From: Sulfopaludibacter sp035606355 | GTDB taxonomy: Bacteria > Acidobacteriota > Terriglobia > Bryobacterales > Bryobacteraceae | Assembly: GCA_035606355.1 (NCBI GenBank) | Contig: DATNFO010000024.1 | Location: 310,001-374,000, forward strand | Reading direction: 5' to 3' | DNA: 64,000 nt | In this document: positions 54,201 through 63,044 of the stretch, piece by piece | Position numbering within the stretch: the stretch's first letter is position 1 | Layout of the letters: each line of letters opens with the position of its first letter | Translations under genes and position numbers: made by a program | The notes under the pieces: generated by a model | Told to the model about the DNA's origin: nothing | Database searches by the model: none | Seen by the model: the letters and a program-made list of their open reading frames with translations, nothing else

Positions 54201-54675
54201 CGGATGGGAACTCAGCTCCGTCATCCAGTTCCAGACGGGAGTGCCGTTTACGGTGTCCACGTCAGACGATTTCGCGGGCGTCGGCACGGGAAGCGGAAAT
54301 CAGATCTGGAACATGTCGATGATACCCGCCACGCCGCATCAGTTCTCCAACGGCGCCGCGTCCGGCAACTACTGGTTCGTACCCACGGCGAACGGCGCGC
54401 CCATTTTCACTGCGCCGGCTAACGGCACGTTCACCACCCAAGACAACCGCGGGGCGGTCTACAATCCGGGCTTCCAGAACTGGAATATCGGCGTGTTCAA
54501 GCGCTTCGCCCTCACCGAGCGGCAGGCGCTGACCTTCCGCGCCGAGGGCTTCAACTTCATCAATCATCCGAACTGGAGCGGCGCGAATACCAACCCGCGG
54601 AGCGCCACTTTCGGAATGGTCACATCGAAGAACAGTGAGCGCAACGTGCAACTGAGCTTGCGGTATTCGTTCTGA
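51250..54675 (+). CDS. TonB-dependent receptor, Oar-like (second locus, copy 1)
   Basis: 1,141 residues from ATG 51250; a GTG nine bases earlier is possible. Signal peptide ends near CAVPVFGQ, carboxypeptidase-regulatory-like domain (GFVKDSSGSVIPGATVKVRS), then a plug with VEGKQVSDLQLNGRNPIFLA and GGQIRIVTKSGTRDLHLAAY, and a beta-barrel ending QLSLRYSF with terminal Phe. Very similar along its length to the receptor at 57656-61069, so the two are paralogues from a duplication. It faces the phosphodiesterase/GH71-99/GH130/symporter operon. Confidence 0.94.
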   Translation: MQTQKNNGQFYLRAVAALALLLCAVPVFGQSDTAALSGFVKDSSGSVIPGATVKVRSEATGVERSTQTNSEGFWTVSALQPGLYAISAAAQGFKPLEVVHKKLDPGIPAEVDMSLQVGGVTDSVTVTADAAAVQTDSATVGKLVEGKQVSDLQLNGRNPIFLAMLKPGVARNGSLASLSYAVDNGGMSINGSRANDNLITFDGAVGIRTRGNNTSNGVADLDSVQEVQILTANYSAEYGRTNGGQIRIVTKSGTRDLHLAAYEYFRNSALNANSWTRNQSASTNFTTPERYNQFGWNIGGPIYIPRVLKTRDKAFFYFSEEFLRRRLASTATGVVPTDAMRTGDFSQLLGANPFFSSPRVVKDPTTGIPFPGNVIPKGMLSANGLALLRVYPEPTPGFQLGTANWIAAGSTPANQRKETVAVDLLPRQADYIRLRSMIYNYNDAAPFGTNFDLYPVLKNRPEQTGSVSWTHTVSPTLVIETLASVTHDKLAIGIGLDSGLYDRTQYGINYPYAFPNTKDIANKIPSVSIPSFTGYSGTPYPSSFAGPIYSIASNVTKVAGAHSIKFGVVYERSGENNRDQITLAGVPGGTDNQNGAFAFSDTRIGGSGLGLADTVLGLFNTYGEAGSRSYTLYRGQMFEWFAQDRWKVTPRLTLEYGIRHSIIQPYSTVWGNQSMFDPAFYNPANAVRVDKAGNPIPGSGDPLDGMVIPGSGWGEGAVGRVAAASDPQYNRLFHNLSDYYVDMHWRDFQPRFGVAYALNNKNVIRAGGGKFVERLGVNDSTQFGGNAPMQPLASFALGNVDAPAGVSGTSYPLYVTTEDKILQNPVAYAWNATFEREVGFGTTVDVGYVGRRGLRLQREMNINQLPAGTLFDPQFAGLNPNQLRPYLGYGPIRETSNTGNSIYNGLQIEVNRRFSKGLSFGATYTYAKSMDNGSTYQYLLPNTYNDKTSWGPSDFDIRNMVVLNAIYDLPFLRNNRALPGKLLGGWELSSVIQFQTGVPFTVSTSDDFAGVGTGSGNQIWNMSMIPATPHQFSNGAASGNYWFVPTANGAPIFTAPANGTFTTQDNRGAVYNPGFQNWNIGVFKRFALTERQALTFRAEGFNFINHPNWSGANTNPRSATFGMVTSKNSERNVQLSLRYSF

Positions 54676-54723
54676 AGCATGTGTCCGGGGCAGGCCGCAA
54701 CTCGCGCCTGTCCCGGATGCGGT

Positions 54724-56034
54724 CTAGTCTGTGCGCAGAGCGTGCAAAGAGACGAGCCGCGCATTGGCGGAAGCACCGGCCACGGGCGTCAGCCGGAGCA
54801 ACGCTTCAAACGGCTTCCCGGTGCCTCCCAGTTCAGCCCGCATCCGCTGCGCCAGCAAATCGCAGGACTCCGGATTGAGAAGAAACTCCCCGGCCGCGTC
54901 GGTCCCTTCCATGCTCAGCCCCTCGATAATCAGCACGCTTCCCTTGCCGCCCTGGTGCGGGAACATGGCCACATCCGCGTACGTATCGCGAACCGGATCA
55001 CTTCCCCGGGAGAGGATCGGCGACTCCCCCGGCTTCGGAAACCGGTTTTGAAAATACGGCCGGTGGGTTTCGGTATCGTAGCCGAAGATATATTGAAGCC
55101 GGTTCTCGAACAGTTCCACCCAAGGATTGGCGCGCCGGCTGCCGACCAGGATGACGCTGCCGCTCGAGAGGTCGCGCACGTCCAACTGCCGCGCAAAGCG
55201 GAATCGGGTCTGTTTTCCAAAGGAACTGGCCAACCCCGGTATCTTCGAAGCGAGGTTCGCATCGGCTATGCTCGTATACCGGCGCGAAGCCACTTCGTTC
55301 AGCATCTCGCGCAGCTCGGGAGGGCTGTAGTTGAGAAACTTCATTCCTACGTAGTCGGCAAGGGTCAGATTTCTACCGGCCAGATCCTGCCAGAGGGCAT
55401 ACGTCAGATCTCCGTGAACCACCAGAAGGTCTCCACGGCCTTCGAACATCGGCGCCCACACCTCCCGCGTGTCCTTCGACAGCTTCGGGACACCCGCAAC
55501 CGAGGGGGTACGCAGCGCGAAAAAGAAAGCGAGTCCCGCCAAGGCTCCGATTGCGGCCCAATACGGCCACACTCGACGCGCTGGAAATTCCGCCCGATCG
55601 ATGCTCGCTTGCGGGAGCGGCGCTGCCGGAGCGGGCGCGGTCAGGTCCGCCGCGGCTTGGTGTGCCGGCCTGGGCTCGAATACAGGTACATACGCGCCCT
55701 TCGGAATCGAGATAATGAGCGGCTCGGCCTCACCCTCCGTCTCGAAATATCGCGCCAGCCGCTGCCGCAATTGCCCGGCACGCACGCGCACGATGTTATC
55801 GCTGCCTGGATCGTAGTCGGGTTTGCGGTGAAACACAGCCATCCCGATGGTCTGTTCCTTCACCTGCTCACCCTGGCCGCTGAGCGTCCGCTCCGAGATA
55901 TAGAGCAGAAAAGCTTGCAAGCCTTGAGATCCGGCGAAGGTCTTGCTGGCGGCAACACGCTGCGCCAGTTGCCATCGCGGATTGTGTTCCAGGTTCCCCG
56001 GGTCAGGCGGGGATCCCTCGTACTGTGACAACAC
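54724..56034 (-). CDS. Single-TM regulator-like protein, diverged winged-helix type (copy 1)
   Basis: 436 residues. N-terminal cytoplasmic part (~20-120) with the conserved block IGMAVFHRKPDYDPGSDNIV then RVRAGQLRQRLARYF and ISIPKGAYVPVF, whose layout resembles an OmpR-type winged helix. One membrane helix ~156-174 (WPYWAAIGALAGLAFFFAL), then a C-terminal extracytoplasmic domain of about 260 residues with no family I know. This is a CadC-like layout (DNA-binding domain, helix, sensor). It lies convergent to one receptor and next to a paralogue that is divergent from the other, so control of these receptors is likely. DNA binding is inferred. Confidence 0.75.
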   Translation of the reverse strand: MLSQYEGSPPDPGNLEHNPRWQLAQRVAASKTFAGSQGLQAFLLYISERTLSGQGEQVKEQTIGMAVFHRKPDYDPGSDNIVRVRAGQLRQRLARYFETEGEAEPLIISIPKGAYVPVFEPRPAHQAAADLTAPAPAAPLPQASIDRAEFPARRVWPYWAAIGALAGLAFFFALRTPSVAGVPKLSKDTREVWAPMFEGRGDLLVVHGDLTYALWQDLAGRNLTLADYVGMKFLNYSPPELREMLNEVASRRYTSIADANLASKIPGLASSFGKQTRFRFARQLDVRDLSSGSVILVGSRRANPWVELFENRLQYIFGYDTETHRPYFQNRFPKPGESPILSRGSDPVRDTYADVAMFPHQGGKGSVLIIEGLSMEGTDAAGEFLLNPESCDLLAQRMRAELGGTGKPFEALLRLTPVAGASANARLVSLHALRTD

Positions 56035-56100
56035 CGTTAGGTGTATTTTAACGTAAGGCCAGCTCCTGCCCGTATTCCAGCAAGTTGGCGCGGAGTCCGG

Positions 56101-57447
56101 TTAATTGGACGTTCGCCAGGCGACCAGGTCGGACGAACTGGAAGTCCCACCGATGGAGTGCACCTGCAACATCAGTTCAAAGCTCCGTGCATGCCCATGC
56201 GGGTCGATACCGATGTTGCGCAGCGCCGCCGAAGAGCGGTCCGGATGCGTGATGAATTCGGTCGCTTCTTTCGTCGCTTCCGTGTTCGTTCCCGCCAGCA
56301 GCAGGTCGTGACCGTCGTGCCGGGAATTCGGAATGAACGCCACCAGTGCATACGCAATACCGGTGGTACCCGTAGGTCCGGCCGGTTCGAAGATCGCGGG
56401 CTCGCCCGCCTTCGGATGCCGGTTCACGTAATAGTGGTGGTGATGCTCGCGGTCGTAAGCGATGTGGAAGTTGAGCTGCGGATCCACGGTCTGCGTCCAC
56501 AAATTGGAATACCCGGTCCCGACGAAAATCGCATTCGTCGCGTTCAACTCGTCCAGCAAGACGGTGCGCGAATGGCGCACGGACATTTTCTGCGCCAGCC
56601 GTGGGTCCAGTTTCAGGAGGGTCGCCACCGTGCTCGCATCCGCCGAGCTCGTGTACATCCGGTGCGTCAATGTGGTCGCCAGCGCCAGCGTCTCTTTTCC
56701 CAGGCTTTCCGGATGCGGGATGAAGTTCCGAGCGATGTAGTCCTGCAGGGTGATCGGCTGGTCCGTCAACTCCTGGATCGTGCCCACCGAAACATCCGCC
56801 ATCACGATCTGAGTCGGTAACGGGCTATTCAGGAATGCGGACCACGGCAGTACGCCCGAGACGATCGTTCCCTTATCCAGTCCCGCAGCGCGCGCGAGGT
56901 CGTGGTTCTTCACCCAGAGCACCACGGAAAATGAGAGCGCCGCCACCGCTACCACCGCCAGAAGCAGGGTTGCGATGGAGATGCGGTGGCGGGCAGGCGG
57001 TTCGGCAAGCGTCGGACCGACAGCCGCTTCAGTGACCTCTGGTTTCGGAAGCTCCGCGAGGAACTCGAAGCGCGGCGTGTATCCACCGGAGGGCAGCTCG
57101 ATCCGTATCCCGGTGTCCTTGCCATCGGACATGTAATACTGAGCCAGTCGCTTGCGAACCTCGTTGGCGGCCACCCGAACCGTGGAATCGGACGCCGTAT
57201 CGTAATCGGACGGGCGGTGGAAAACCGCAATGCCAATCAGCCGCTCCTTCAGCAGGTCGCCGTTGCCCTGCGATGCTTGTTCCACTACGTAGCGCAACAT
57301 CTCCTGGGAACGCCGGCTCCCTGAGAAGACGCTACTGTTGAGAATCTCCTGTAGATGGTTGCGGATGGCCTCGGCCTCCGCGTCAGCGCGTGAAACTTCG
57401 GAACTCTTCCGCCCGGACTCCCCTCGGTGAACAATCTTCAACACCAT
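56101..57447 (-). CDS. Single-TM regulator-like protein, diverged winged-helix type (copy 2)
   Basis: 448 residues, paralogue of the preceding gene. Cytoplasmic block IGIAVFHRPSDYDTASDSTV then RVAANEVRKRLAQYY and IELPSGGYTPRFEF (~71-129), membrane helix ~156-179 (ISIATLLLAVVAVAALSFSV), then an extracytoplasmic domain containing NAIFVGTGYSNLWTQTVDPQ that aligns in layout with VILVGSRRANPWVELFENRL of copy 1. It is divergent from the TonB receptor at 57656 across 208 bases, the usual place for a dedicated regulator. Confidence 0.75.
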   Translation of the reverse strand: MVLKIVHRGESGRKSSEVSRADAEAEAIRNHLQEILNSSVFSGSRRSQEMLRYVVEQASQGNGDLLKERLIGIAVFHRPSDYDTASDSTVRVAANEVRKRLAQYYMSDGKDTGIRIELPSGGYTPRFEFLAELPKPEVTEAAVGPTLAEPPARHRISIATLLLAVVAVAALSFSVVLWVKNHDLARAAGLDKGTIVSGVLPWSAFLNSPLPTQIVMADVSVGTIQELTDQPITLQDYIARNFIPHPESLGKETLALATTLTHRMYTSSADASTVATLLKLDPRLAQKMSVRHSRTVLLDELNATNAIFVGTGYSNLWTQTVDPQLNFHIAYDREHHHHYYVNRHPKAGEPAIFEPAGPTGTTGIAYALVAFIPNSRHDGHDLLLAGTNTEATKEATEFITHPDRSSAALRNIGIDPHGHARSFELMLQVHSIGGTSSSSDLVAWRTSN

Positions 57448-57655
57448 TTCGGATACTCCTGAGCCGCAACTTGTATTGTACCAACCTGCTCTCTTTAGTA
57501 AACTCCTGAAAAACCCGTAACTCCTTTCTTTTCCACCGAATTACAGCGACGTTACGAACGTCCTTAACGTTGTTCCCGAAGCCGGATTGCTTATAAACTC
57601 GACACACGAGTATTAGCAAAGCGGCGAGTCCGACGCCGAAAGGAAGGAAAAGAAG

Positions 57656-60600
57656 ATGCGAAATGGATGGCTGAGCGGCGTCGTTTTGGCGGCCGCACTC
57701 CTACTGACATGTGGAGTGCGCGAAGGAGTTTGCCAACCCGATACCAGCTCCATCTCGGGGGTCGTGAAGGACAGCAGCGGTGCGGTGGTGGCAGATGCCT
57801 CGGTGGCGGTCATCAATGAAGCCACGGGTGTGAAGCGCGAGGTTCGCACGAACTCCGCCGGCAATTATGTGGTGAACGCCTTGATGCCCGGTCTGTACAC
57901 GGTCACCGTGGCGGCTCCCGGGTTCAAGAAGTCCGAGCAGCTTCATCAGAAGCTCGACCCGAACGTTCCCGCGTCGCTCGAAGTTACGCTCGAGGTCGGG
58001 ACTGCGGGGGAAAGCGTCACCGTTACGGCGACTGCCGCCAACCTGCAAGTGGATTCGGCCACTGTCGGCAAACTGGTGGAAGGCAAACAGGTCAGCGACC
58101 TTCAATTGAACGGACGCAACCCGCTCATGCTGGCCGCGCTCATGCCCGGGGTCACCGGCGGATCGCTAGCCGGCCTGAACTATGCCGTCAACAGCGGCGG
58201 ATTCTCGATCAACGGCTCCCGCATCTCCGACTACCTGATCACCTTTGACGGCGCGGTCGGCGTCCGCACGCGCGCCAACGGCACCGCCATCGGCGCCGCC
58301 GACGTGGAAGCTACCCAGGAAATCCAGGTCCTGACGGCCAACTATTCGGCCGAGTACGGACGCTCCAACGGCGGCCAGATCCGGATCGTCACCAAGAGCG
58401 GCACGCGCGACCTCCACGCCACGGCGTACGAGTACCTTCGCAACTCCGATCTCAATTCCAATACCTGGACCCGCAATCTTTCGAAGTCCACAAACTTTCA
58501 GTCTCCCGAGCGTTACAACCAGTTCGGCTTCAACATCAGCGGTCCGGTCTATATACCGAAAGTCTTTCCAACGCGCGACAAGTTGTTCTTCATGGTTTCC
58601 GAAGAATGGCTGGTCCGGCGGCTGGCCAGCACCGCCACCGGCACGGTTCCCACCGACGCCATGCGCGGCGGCGACTTCAGTGCGCTCTTGACCGCGAATC
58701 CCTTCTACTCCGGTCCTCGCATCATTAAGGATCCGAAGACTGGCATCCCGTTCCCCGGCAACATCATTCCGAAGGACGAGATTAGCTCCAACGGCGCAGC
58801 GCTCCTGCGCGTATACCCCGAGCCGACGCCCGGCTTCCTCTCCGGCTCGAAGAACTGGATCGGCGCGGCGGCTTCCCCCTTCAACCAGCGCAAGGACTCG
58901 GTGAACGTCGACGTCCTGCCCGCAACCAAGCACGCGGTTCACATACGGCTCCGGAATTACGCCTATAACGACTCCTCTCCTTTCGGCACCAACTTCGATC
59001 TTTACCCGGTCGTCAAGAACCGTCCGGAACAGTCGGGCTCCATCGGCTGGACCTACACTCCCACACCCACGCTGGTCAACGAAAGCTTCTTCACCTTCAG
59101 CCACGATCGTCTGGACACGGGCATCGGGCTGAGCTCCGATAAGTGGGACCGTACCACCTACGGCATCAACTTCCCGTACGCATTTCCGGGGCAGAAAGAC
59201 ATTCCCAACAAGATACCGAGTGTGGACATTCCGAGCTTCACGTCCTATACCGGCACGCCGTATCCGTCGTTCTTCGCGGGTCCGACGTACGACTGGGCGA
59301 ACAACACCACCTGGGTGAAGGGAAACCACACCATCAAGTTCGGTGTCCTGTTCGAGCGCTCCGGCGAGAACGACAAGGATCAGATCGACTTTTTCAATCC
59401 TCCCGGCGGAGTCGATAACCAGAACGGCAAATTCTCTTTCACCGACACCCGCGCCGGCGGCAGCGGCCTTGGGCTCAGCGACGCGATTCTCGGACTCTAC
59501 AATACCTACGGCGAGGTTGGCCTGCGGTCCTACACCCCGTACCGCGGCAGCATGTTCGAGTGGTTCGTCCAGGATGGCTGGAAGGCCACGCAGCGGCTGA
59601 AGGTCGAGATCGGTTTGCGCCATTCCATCATCCAGCCCTACTACAGCGACTGGCGCAATATGGCGCTGTTCGACCCCGCATTCTATGACCCCACCAAGGC
59701 CGTGAAGGTGGACGCCAAGGGTAACCCGGTTCCCGGCTCCGGCGATCCGTATAACGGCATGGTCATCCCCGGCGATGGTTGGCCTGAAGCGGCCATAGGC
59801 CGCGTCGGCATCGCGAGCGATCCGTCCTTCAACAGGCTGTTCCACGGGCTTCCTAAGTCGTACTCGGACGTCCACTATCGCGATTTCCAGCCGCGGCTCG
59901 GCATCGCATACATGCTGAATCGCAAGACCGTCGTGCGCGCCGGCGGCGGTACCTTCATCGACCGTCTCGGCGTCAGCGACTCCGTCCATCTCGGCGGCAA
60001 CCCGCCGCTTCAGGGCGCGGCAACCTTCGCTCTCGGCGATGTCGACAGCCCGGCCGGGACGAGCGGCCTCGGGTTCCCGCTCTTCGCCACCACGCAGGAC
60101 CGCACCTTTCAGAACCCGCTCGCCTACACCTGGAGCGGCACCGTGCAGCGCGAGCTCAGCTCGAATACATCGATCGAAGTCGGGTACGTCGGCCGCCGTG
60201 GACTGCGCCTTCAGCGGGAACTGAACATCAACCAGCTCCCGGAGGGCACGCTCTTCCAACCGCAGAACATCGGGTTGAATCCCAATCAACTCCGGCCCTA
60301 TGCCGGGTACGGTCCCATTCGCGAAACCGAGAATACCGGCCGGTCCATTTACAACAGCCTGCAGATTCAGGTGAACCGCCGGTTCGCCAACGGGCTCGGC
60401 TTCGGCGGAGCCTATACCCTCAGCAAGAGCATGGATAATGGCTCCACGTATACGTATATTATGCCGAACGCGTACAATGACCAGACCACTTGGGGGCCTT
60501 CCGATTTCGATGCCCGTCACAACGTCGTGCTGAACGCGATTTATGACATTCCGTTCCTGAAGAGCAACAAAGCGCTGCTAGGCAGGATGCTGGGCGGCTG

Positions 60601-61069
60601 GCAGATCACCATGGTGGCGCAGTTCCAGACCGGCCTGCCGATCACCGTCGCGACCGCCGACGACTTCGCGGGCGTAGGCCCGGGGAGCGGCAACCAGCTC
60701 TGGAACATGGCTTTGATGCCCGCAACCCCGCATCAGTTCTCGCCCTCCACCAACTCGGGCAACTACTGGTTCGTTCCGACGGTGAACGGCACGCCCATCT
60801 TTACCGCGCCGGCCAACGGCACCTTCACGACACAGAACAACCGCGGCGTGTTGCGCAACCCGGGTTACCAGAACTGGAACATGGGCCTGTTCAAGACGTT
60901 CGCGCTCACCGAGCATCAGAAGCTGACGTTCCGCGCCGAAGGCTTCAACTTCATCAACCACTCCAACCTGAGCGGCGTGAACACGAACCCCCGGTCGGCG
61001 ACTTTCGGAATGGTCACTTCGAAGAACGGCGAACGCGATATCCAGCTCAGCCTGCGGTACTCTTTCTAA
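57656..61069 (+). CDS. TonB-dependent receptor, Oar-like (second locus, copy 2)
   Basis: 1,137 residues with a purine-rich ribosome site (GAAAGGAAGG). Signal peptide to about VCQ (27), carboxypeptidase-regulatory-like domain (GVVKDSSGAVVADASVAVIN), plug with VEGKQVSDLQLNGRNPLMLA and GGQIRIVTKSGTRDLHATAY, beta-barrel ending QLSLRYSF. Close paralogue of the receptor at 51250. The 208 bases between it and regulator copy 2 contain ACGTTACGAACGT and TTAACGTTG-like words that may be operators. A secreted PHP protein starts six bases after its stop. Confidence 0.94.
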   Translation: MRNGWLSGVVLAAALLLTCGVREGVCQPDTSSISGVVKDSSGAVVADASVAVINEATGVKREVRTNSAGNYVVNALMPGLYTVTVAAPGFKKSEQLHQKLDPNVPASLEVTLEVGTAGESVTVTATAANLQVDSATVGKLVEGKQVSDLQLNGRNPLMLAALMPGVTGGSLAGLNYAVNSGGFSINGSRISDYLITFDGAVGVRTRANGTAIGAADVEATQEIQVLTANYSAEYGRSNGGQIRIVTKSGTRDLHATAYEYLRNSDLNSNTWTRNLSKSTNFQSPERYNQFGFNISGPVYIPKVFPTRDKLFFMVSEEWLVRRLASTATGTVPTDAMRGGDFSALLTANPFYSGPRIIKDPKTGIPFPGNIIPKDEISSNGAALLRVYPEPTPGFLSGSKNWIGAAASPFNQRKDSVNVDVLPATKHAVHIRLRNYAYNDSSPFGTNFDLYPVVKNRPEQSGSIGWTYTPTPTLVNESFFTFSHDRLDTGIGLSSDKWDRTTYGINFPYAFPGQKDIPNKIPSVDIPSFTSYTGTPYPSFFAGPTYDWANNTTWVKGNHTIKFGVLFERSGENDKDQIDFFNPPGGVDNQNGKFSFTDTRAGGSGLGLSDAILGLYNTYGEVGLRSYTPYRGSMFEWFVQDGWKATQRLKVEIGLRHSIIQPYYSDWRNMALFDPAFYDPTKAVKVDAKGNPVPGSGDPYNGMVIPGDGWPEAAIGRVGIASDPSFNRLFHGLPKSYSDVHYRDFQPRLGIAYMLNRKTVVRAGGGTFIDRLGVSDSVHLGGNPPLQGAATFALGDVDSPAGTSGLGFPLFATTQDRTFQNPLAYTWSGTVQRELSSNTSIEVGYVGRRGLRLQRELNINQLPEGTLFQPQNIGLNPNQLRPYAGYGPIRETENTGRSIYNSLQIQVNRRFANGLGFGGAYTLSKSMDNGSTYTYIMPNAYNDQTTWGPSDFDARHNVVLNAIYDIPFLKSNKALLGRMLGGWQITMVAQFQTGLPITVATADDFAGVGPGSGNQLWNMALMPATPHQFSPSTNSGNYWFVPTVNGTPIFTAPANGTFTTQNNRGVLRNPGYQNWNMGLFKTFALTEHQKLTFRAEGFNFINHSNLSGVNTNPRSATFGMVTSKNGERDIQLSLRYSF

Positions 61070-61075
61070 GGCTCG

Positions 61076-62185
61076 ATGCTCAGAAACGCTCGCGTTGCAG
61101 GTCTCACGCTGATAGCCGCCTGGATTGCGGCGGGACAGGTCAGGAACCCTCTGCCTGTTCCGCCCATTCCGGGCTACATCACGCTAAAGGCCGAGTTCCA
61201 CATCCACACCGTTTTCTCCGACGGCTTCGTCTGGCCGACCACGCGAGTGCAGGAAGCCTGGCGAGACGGTCTCGACGTCATCTCCATCACCGATCACCTG
61301 GAATACCAGCGCTTCAAGGATTACATCAAACCCGACCCCGGCCGCTCATACAAGATCGCCAAGGATCTCGCTGATGAGCTCGGCATTCTTCTTGTTCCGG
61401 GTGTCGAAATCACCAAGCATTTCCCCACGTATCCCGCGCATTTCACCGCGCTTTTCGTAACCGATGCCGCAGGCGTTTTCGCCGACGATCTCCAGGAATC
61501 GCTCCGCCGCGCGAAAGCTCAGGGGGCATTCGTCGTGTGGAACCACCCGGGCTGGAGCGTCGATAAGGCCGAGTGGTTTCCGGCCATCGCAAAGGCTTAC
61601 GATGAAGGACTTTTTCAGGGCCTGGAGATCGGCAATCAAAACCACTTCTACCCGGAAGCGTGGCCCTGGATCGCCGAAAAGAAACTGGCGCCGTTCGCCA
61701 CCGGCGACTGGCACGATCCCGTCGAACCGAAAGAACTCGCCGGCGTCCGTCCGATCACGCTGGTGTTTGCCAAAACCGCGGACCTCCCTGGCGTGAAAGA
61801 AGCGCTTTTCGCCCGCCGCACCGCAGCCTGGATGAGCGGACAGGTCTGGGGCGCGGAAGAGTACCTGCAGGCGTTGTGGTCCGCCTCCATCCGCATCCAG
61901 AATCCGGTGCTCCACGCCCGCAACGGAAACACCGAGATCCTGTTCCGGCTGAAGAATTCATCGGCTTTTCCGTTTCGTTACAAGTTCCACAACAAGCCCG
62001 CCTGGCTGCGCGTCGACGACGGCATGATCGGACCCGAGACGCTGTCGCTGTTCAAGCCGGCCCTCATGCATGCGCCGCCCGGCACTCACAAATTCAACCT
62101 CGAGCTCGAAATCACCAATTTCCACGTGGCCCCCGGGCGCAACCTGGTGGTCAGCGTTCCCCTCGAGATCACCGTACCGGAATAG
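61076..62185 (+). CDS. Secreted PHP-domain phosphoesterase-like protein
   Basis: 369 residues; N-terminal signal (RVAGLTLIAAWIAAGQ). PHP metal motifs: AEFHIHTVFSDG (~42-53), SITDHLEY (~71-78), PGVEITKHF, VVWNHPGW (~154-161) and FATGDWHDP (~206-214, GDxH). The C-terminal ~100 residues form a beta-rich domain (ILFRLKNSSAFPFRYKFHNK). Secreted PHP proteins of this kind are common beside acidobacterial TonB receptors; the substrate is unknown. Probably the second gene of an operon with the receptor. Confidence 0.85.
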   Translation: MLRNARVAGLTLIAAWIAAGQVRNPLPVPPIPGYITLKAEFHIHTVFSDGFVWPTTRVQEAWRDGLDVISITDHLEYQRFKDYIKPDPGRSYKIAKDLADELGILLVPGVEITKHFPTYPAHFTALFVTDAAGVFADDLQESLRRAKAQGAFVVWNHPGWSVDKAEWFPAIAKAYDEGLFQGLEIGNQNHFYPEAWPWIAEKKLAPFATGDWHDPVEPKELAGVRPITLVFAKTADLPGVKEALFARRTAAWMSGQVWGAEEYLQALWSASIRIQNPVLHARNGNTEILFRLKNSSAFPFRYKFHNKPAWLRVDDGMIGPETLSLFKPALMHAPPGTHKFNLELEITNFHVAPGRNLVVSVPLEITVPE

Positions 62186-62252
62186 CGCTTCACTCTAAGC
62201 TAAATCGGTGATAATGGTCCGTTCGGGGGGCACTTTCTTCAATGGTGAACGT

Positions 62253-63020
62253 GTGAAAGTCGCGACGTGGAATATCAATTCGATCCGCAGACGGCTGCCG
62301 CTGCTCATTGAGTGGCTGGCCTGCAATGGGCCCGATGTGCTGTGCCTTCAGGAAACCAAAGTGCAGGACGCGGATTTTCCGGCGGAGGCCCTGCGCGAGG
62401 CGGGATACCACTGCACATACCGCGGCGAGAAATCGTATAACGGGGTGGCCACTCTTACCCGCACCGCCCCTGAGTACGTTCTGCACGGGCTGCACGAAGG
62501 TCCTGACAATGAGGATACGCGCGTGCTGCAGGTGGTCGTGGGCGGCATTCCGATCGTCAACACGTACGTGCCGCAGGGATATAAAATCGGCACCGATAAG
62601 TACGTCAACAAGCTCGAATGGTTTCTGCGCATCAAGCGCTATTTCAAAGAGCGGCTCGATCCGGCGAAACCGGCCATCTGGACCGGCGACATGAATGTCG
62701 CTCCCGAATCGATCGACGTCTACCATCCGGACCGTCGCGTCAACGACGTCGATTTCCATATCGACGCGCGGAATGCCTTCAAGGATGCGGCGGCGTGGGG
62801 GTTCGCGGACGTCTTTCGGAAGCTGCATCCGGAGCGCGTGCAGTACACCTACTGGGATTATTTCCGCAACGCTTTCGGCAACAATTGGGGATGGCGAATC
62901 GATCACATCATGGCGACGGCGCCGCTCGCGGAACGCTGCCGGGCTGCTGACGTGGACCTGGAACCGCGGCGCGCGGAGGGAGCGTCGGACCACACGGTGA
63001 TCTGGGCGGAGTTCGATTAG
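62253..63020 (+). CDS. xth: Exodeoxyribonuclease III
   Basis: 255 residues from GTG 62253, chosen because Xth proteins start with KVATWNINSIRRRL; in-frame alternatives at 62208 and 62214 would add 13-15 unlikely residues. Endonuclease/exonuclease/phosphatase fold motifs: NINSIR (Asn), CLQETKV (catalytic Glu), TGDMNVAPESIDVY (Asp/Asn), WRIDHIMAT (Asp) and GASDHTVIWAEFD (Asp/His). It repairs abasic sites and 3'-blocked ends. Standard length for the family; not related to the carbohydrate locus. Confidence 0.95.
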   Translation: MKVATWNINSIRRRLPLLIEWLACNGPDVLCLQETKVQDADFPAEALREAGYHCTYRGEKSYNGVATLTRTAPEYVLHGLHEGPDNEDTRVLQVVVGGIPIVNTYVPQGYKIGTDKYVNKLEWFLRIKRYFKERLDPAKPAIWTGDMNVAPESIDVYHPDRRVNDVDFHIDARNAFKDAAAWGFADVFRKLHPERVQYTYWDYFRNAFGNNWGWRIDHIMATAPLAERCRAADVDLEPRRAEGASDHTVIWAEFD

Positions 63021-63044
63021 CGCAGGCGTGATACAGTTTTCATC

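Noticed and set aside
58166..60520. A 784-residue minus-strand frame under the last TonB receptor
   Set aside because: Antisense shadow of a clear receptor gene, with no start context or motif.
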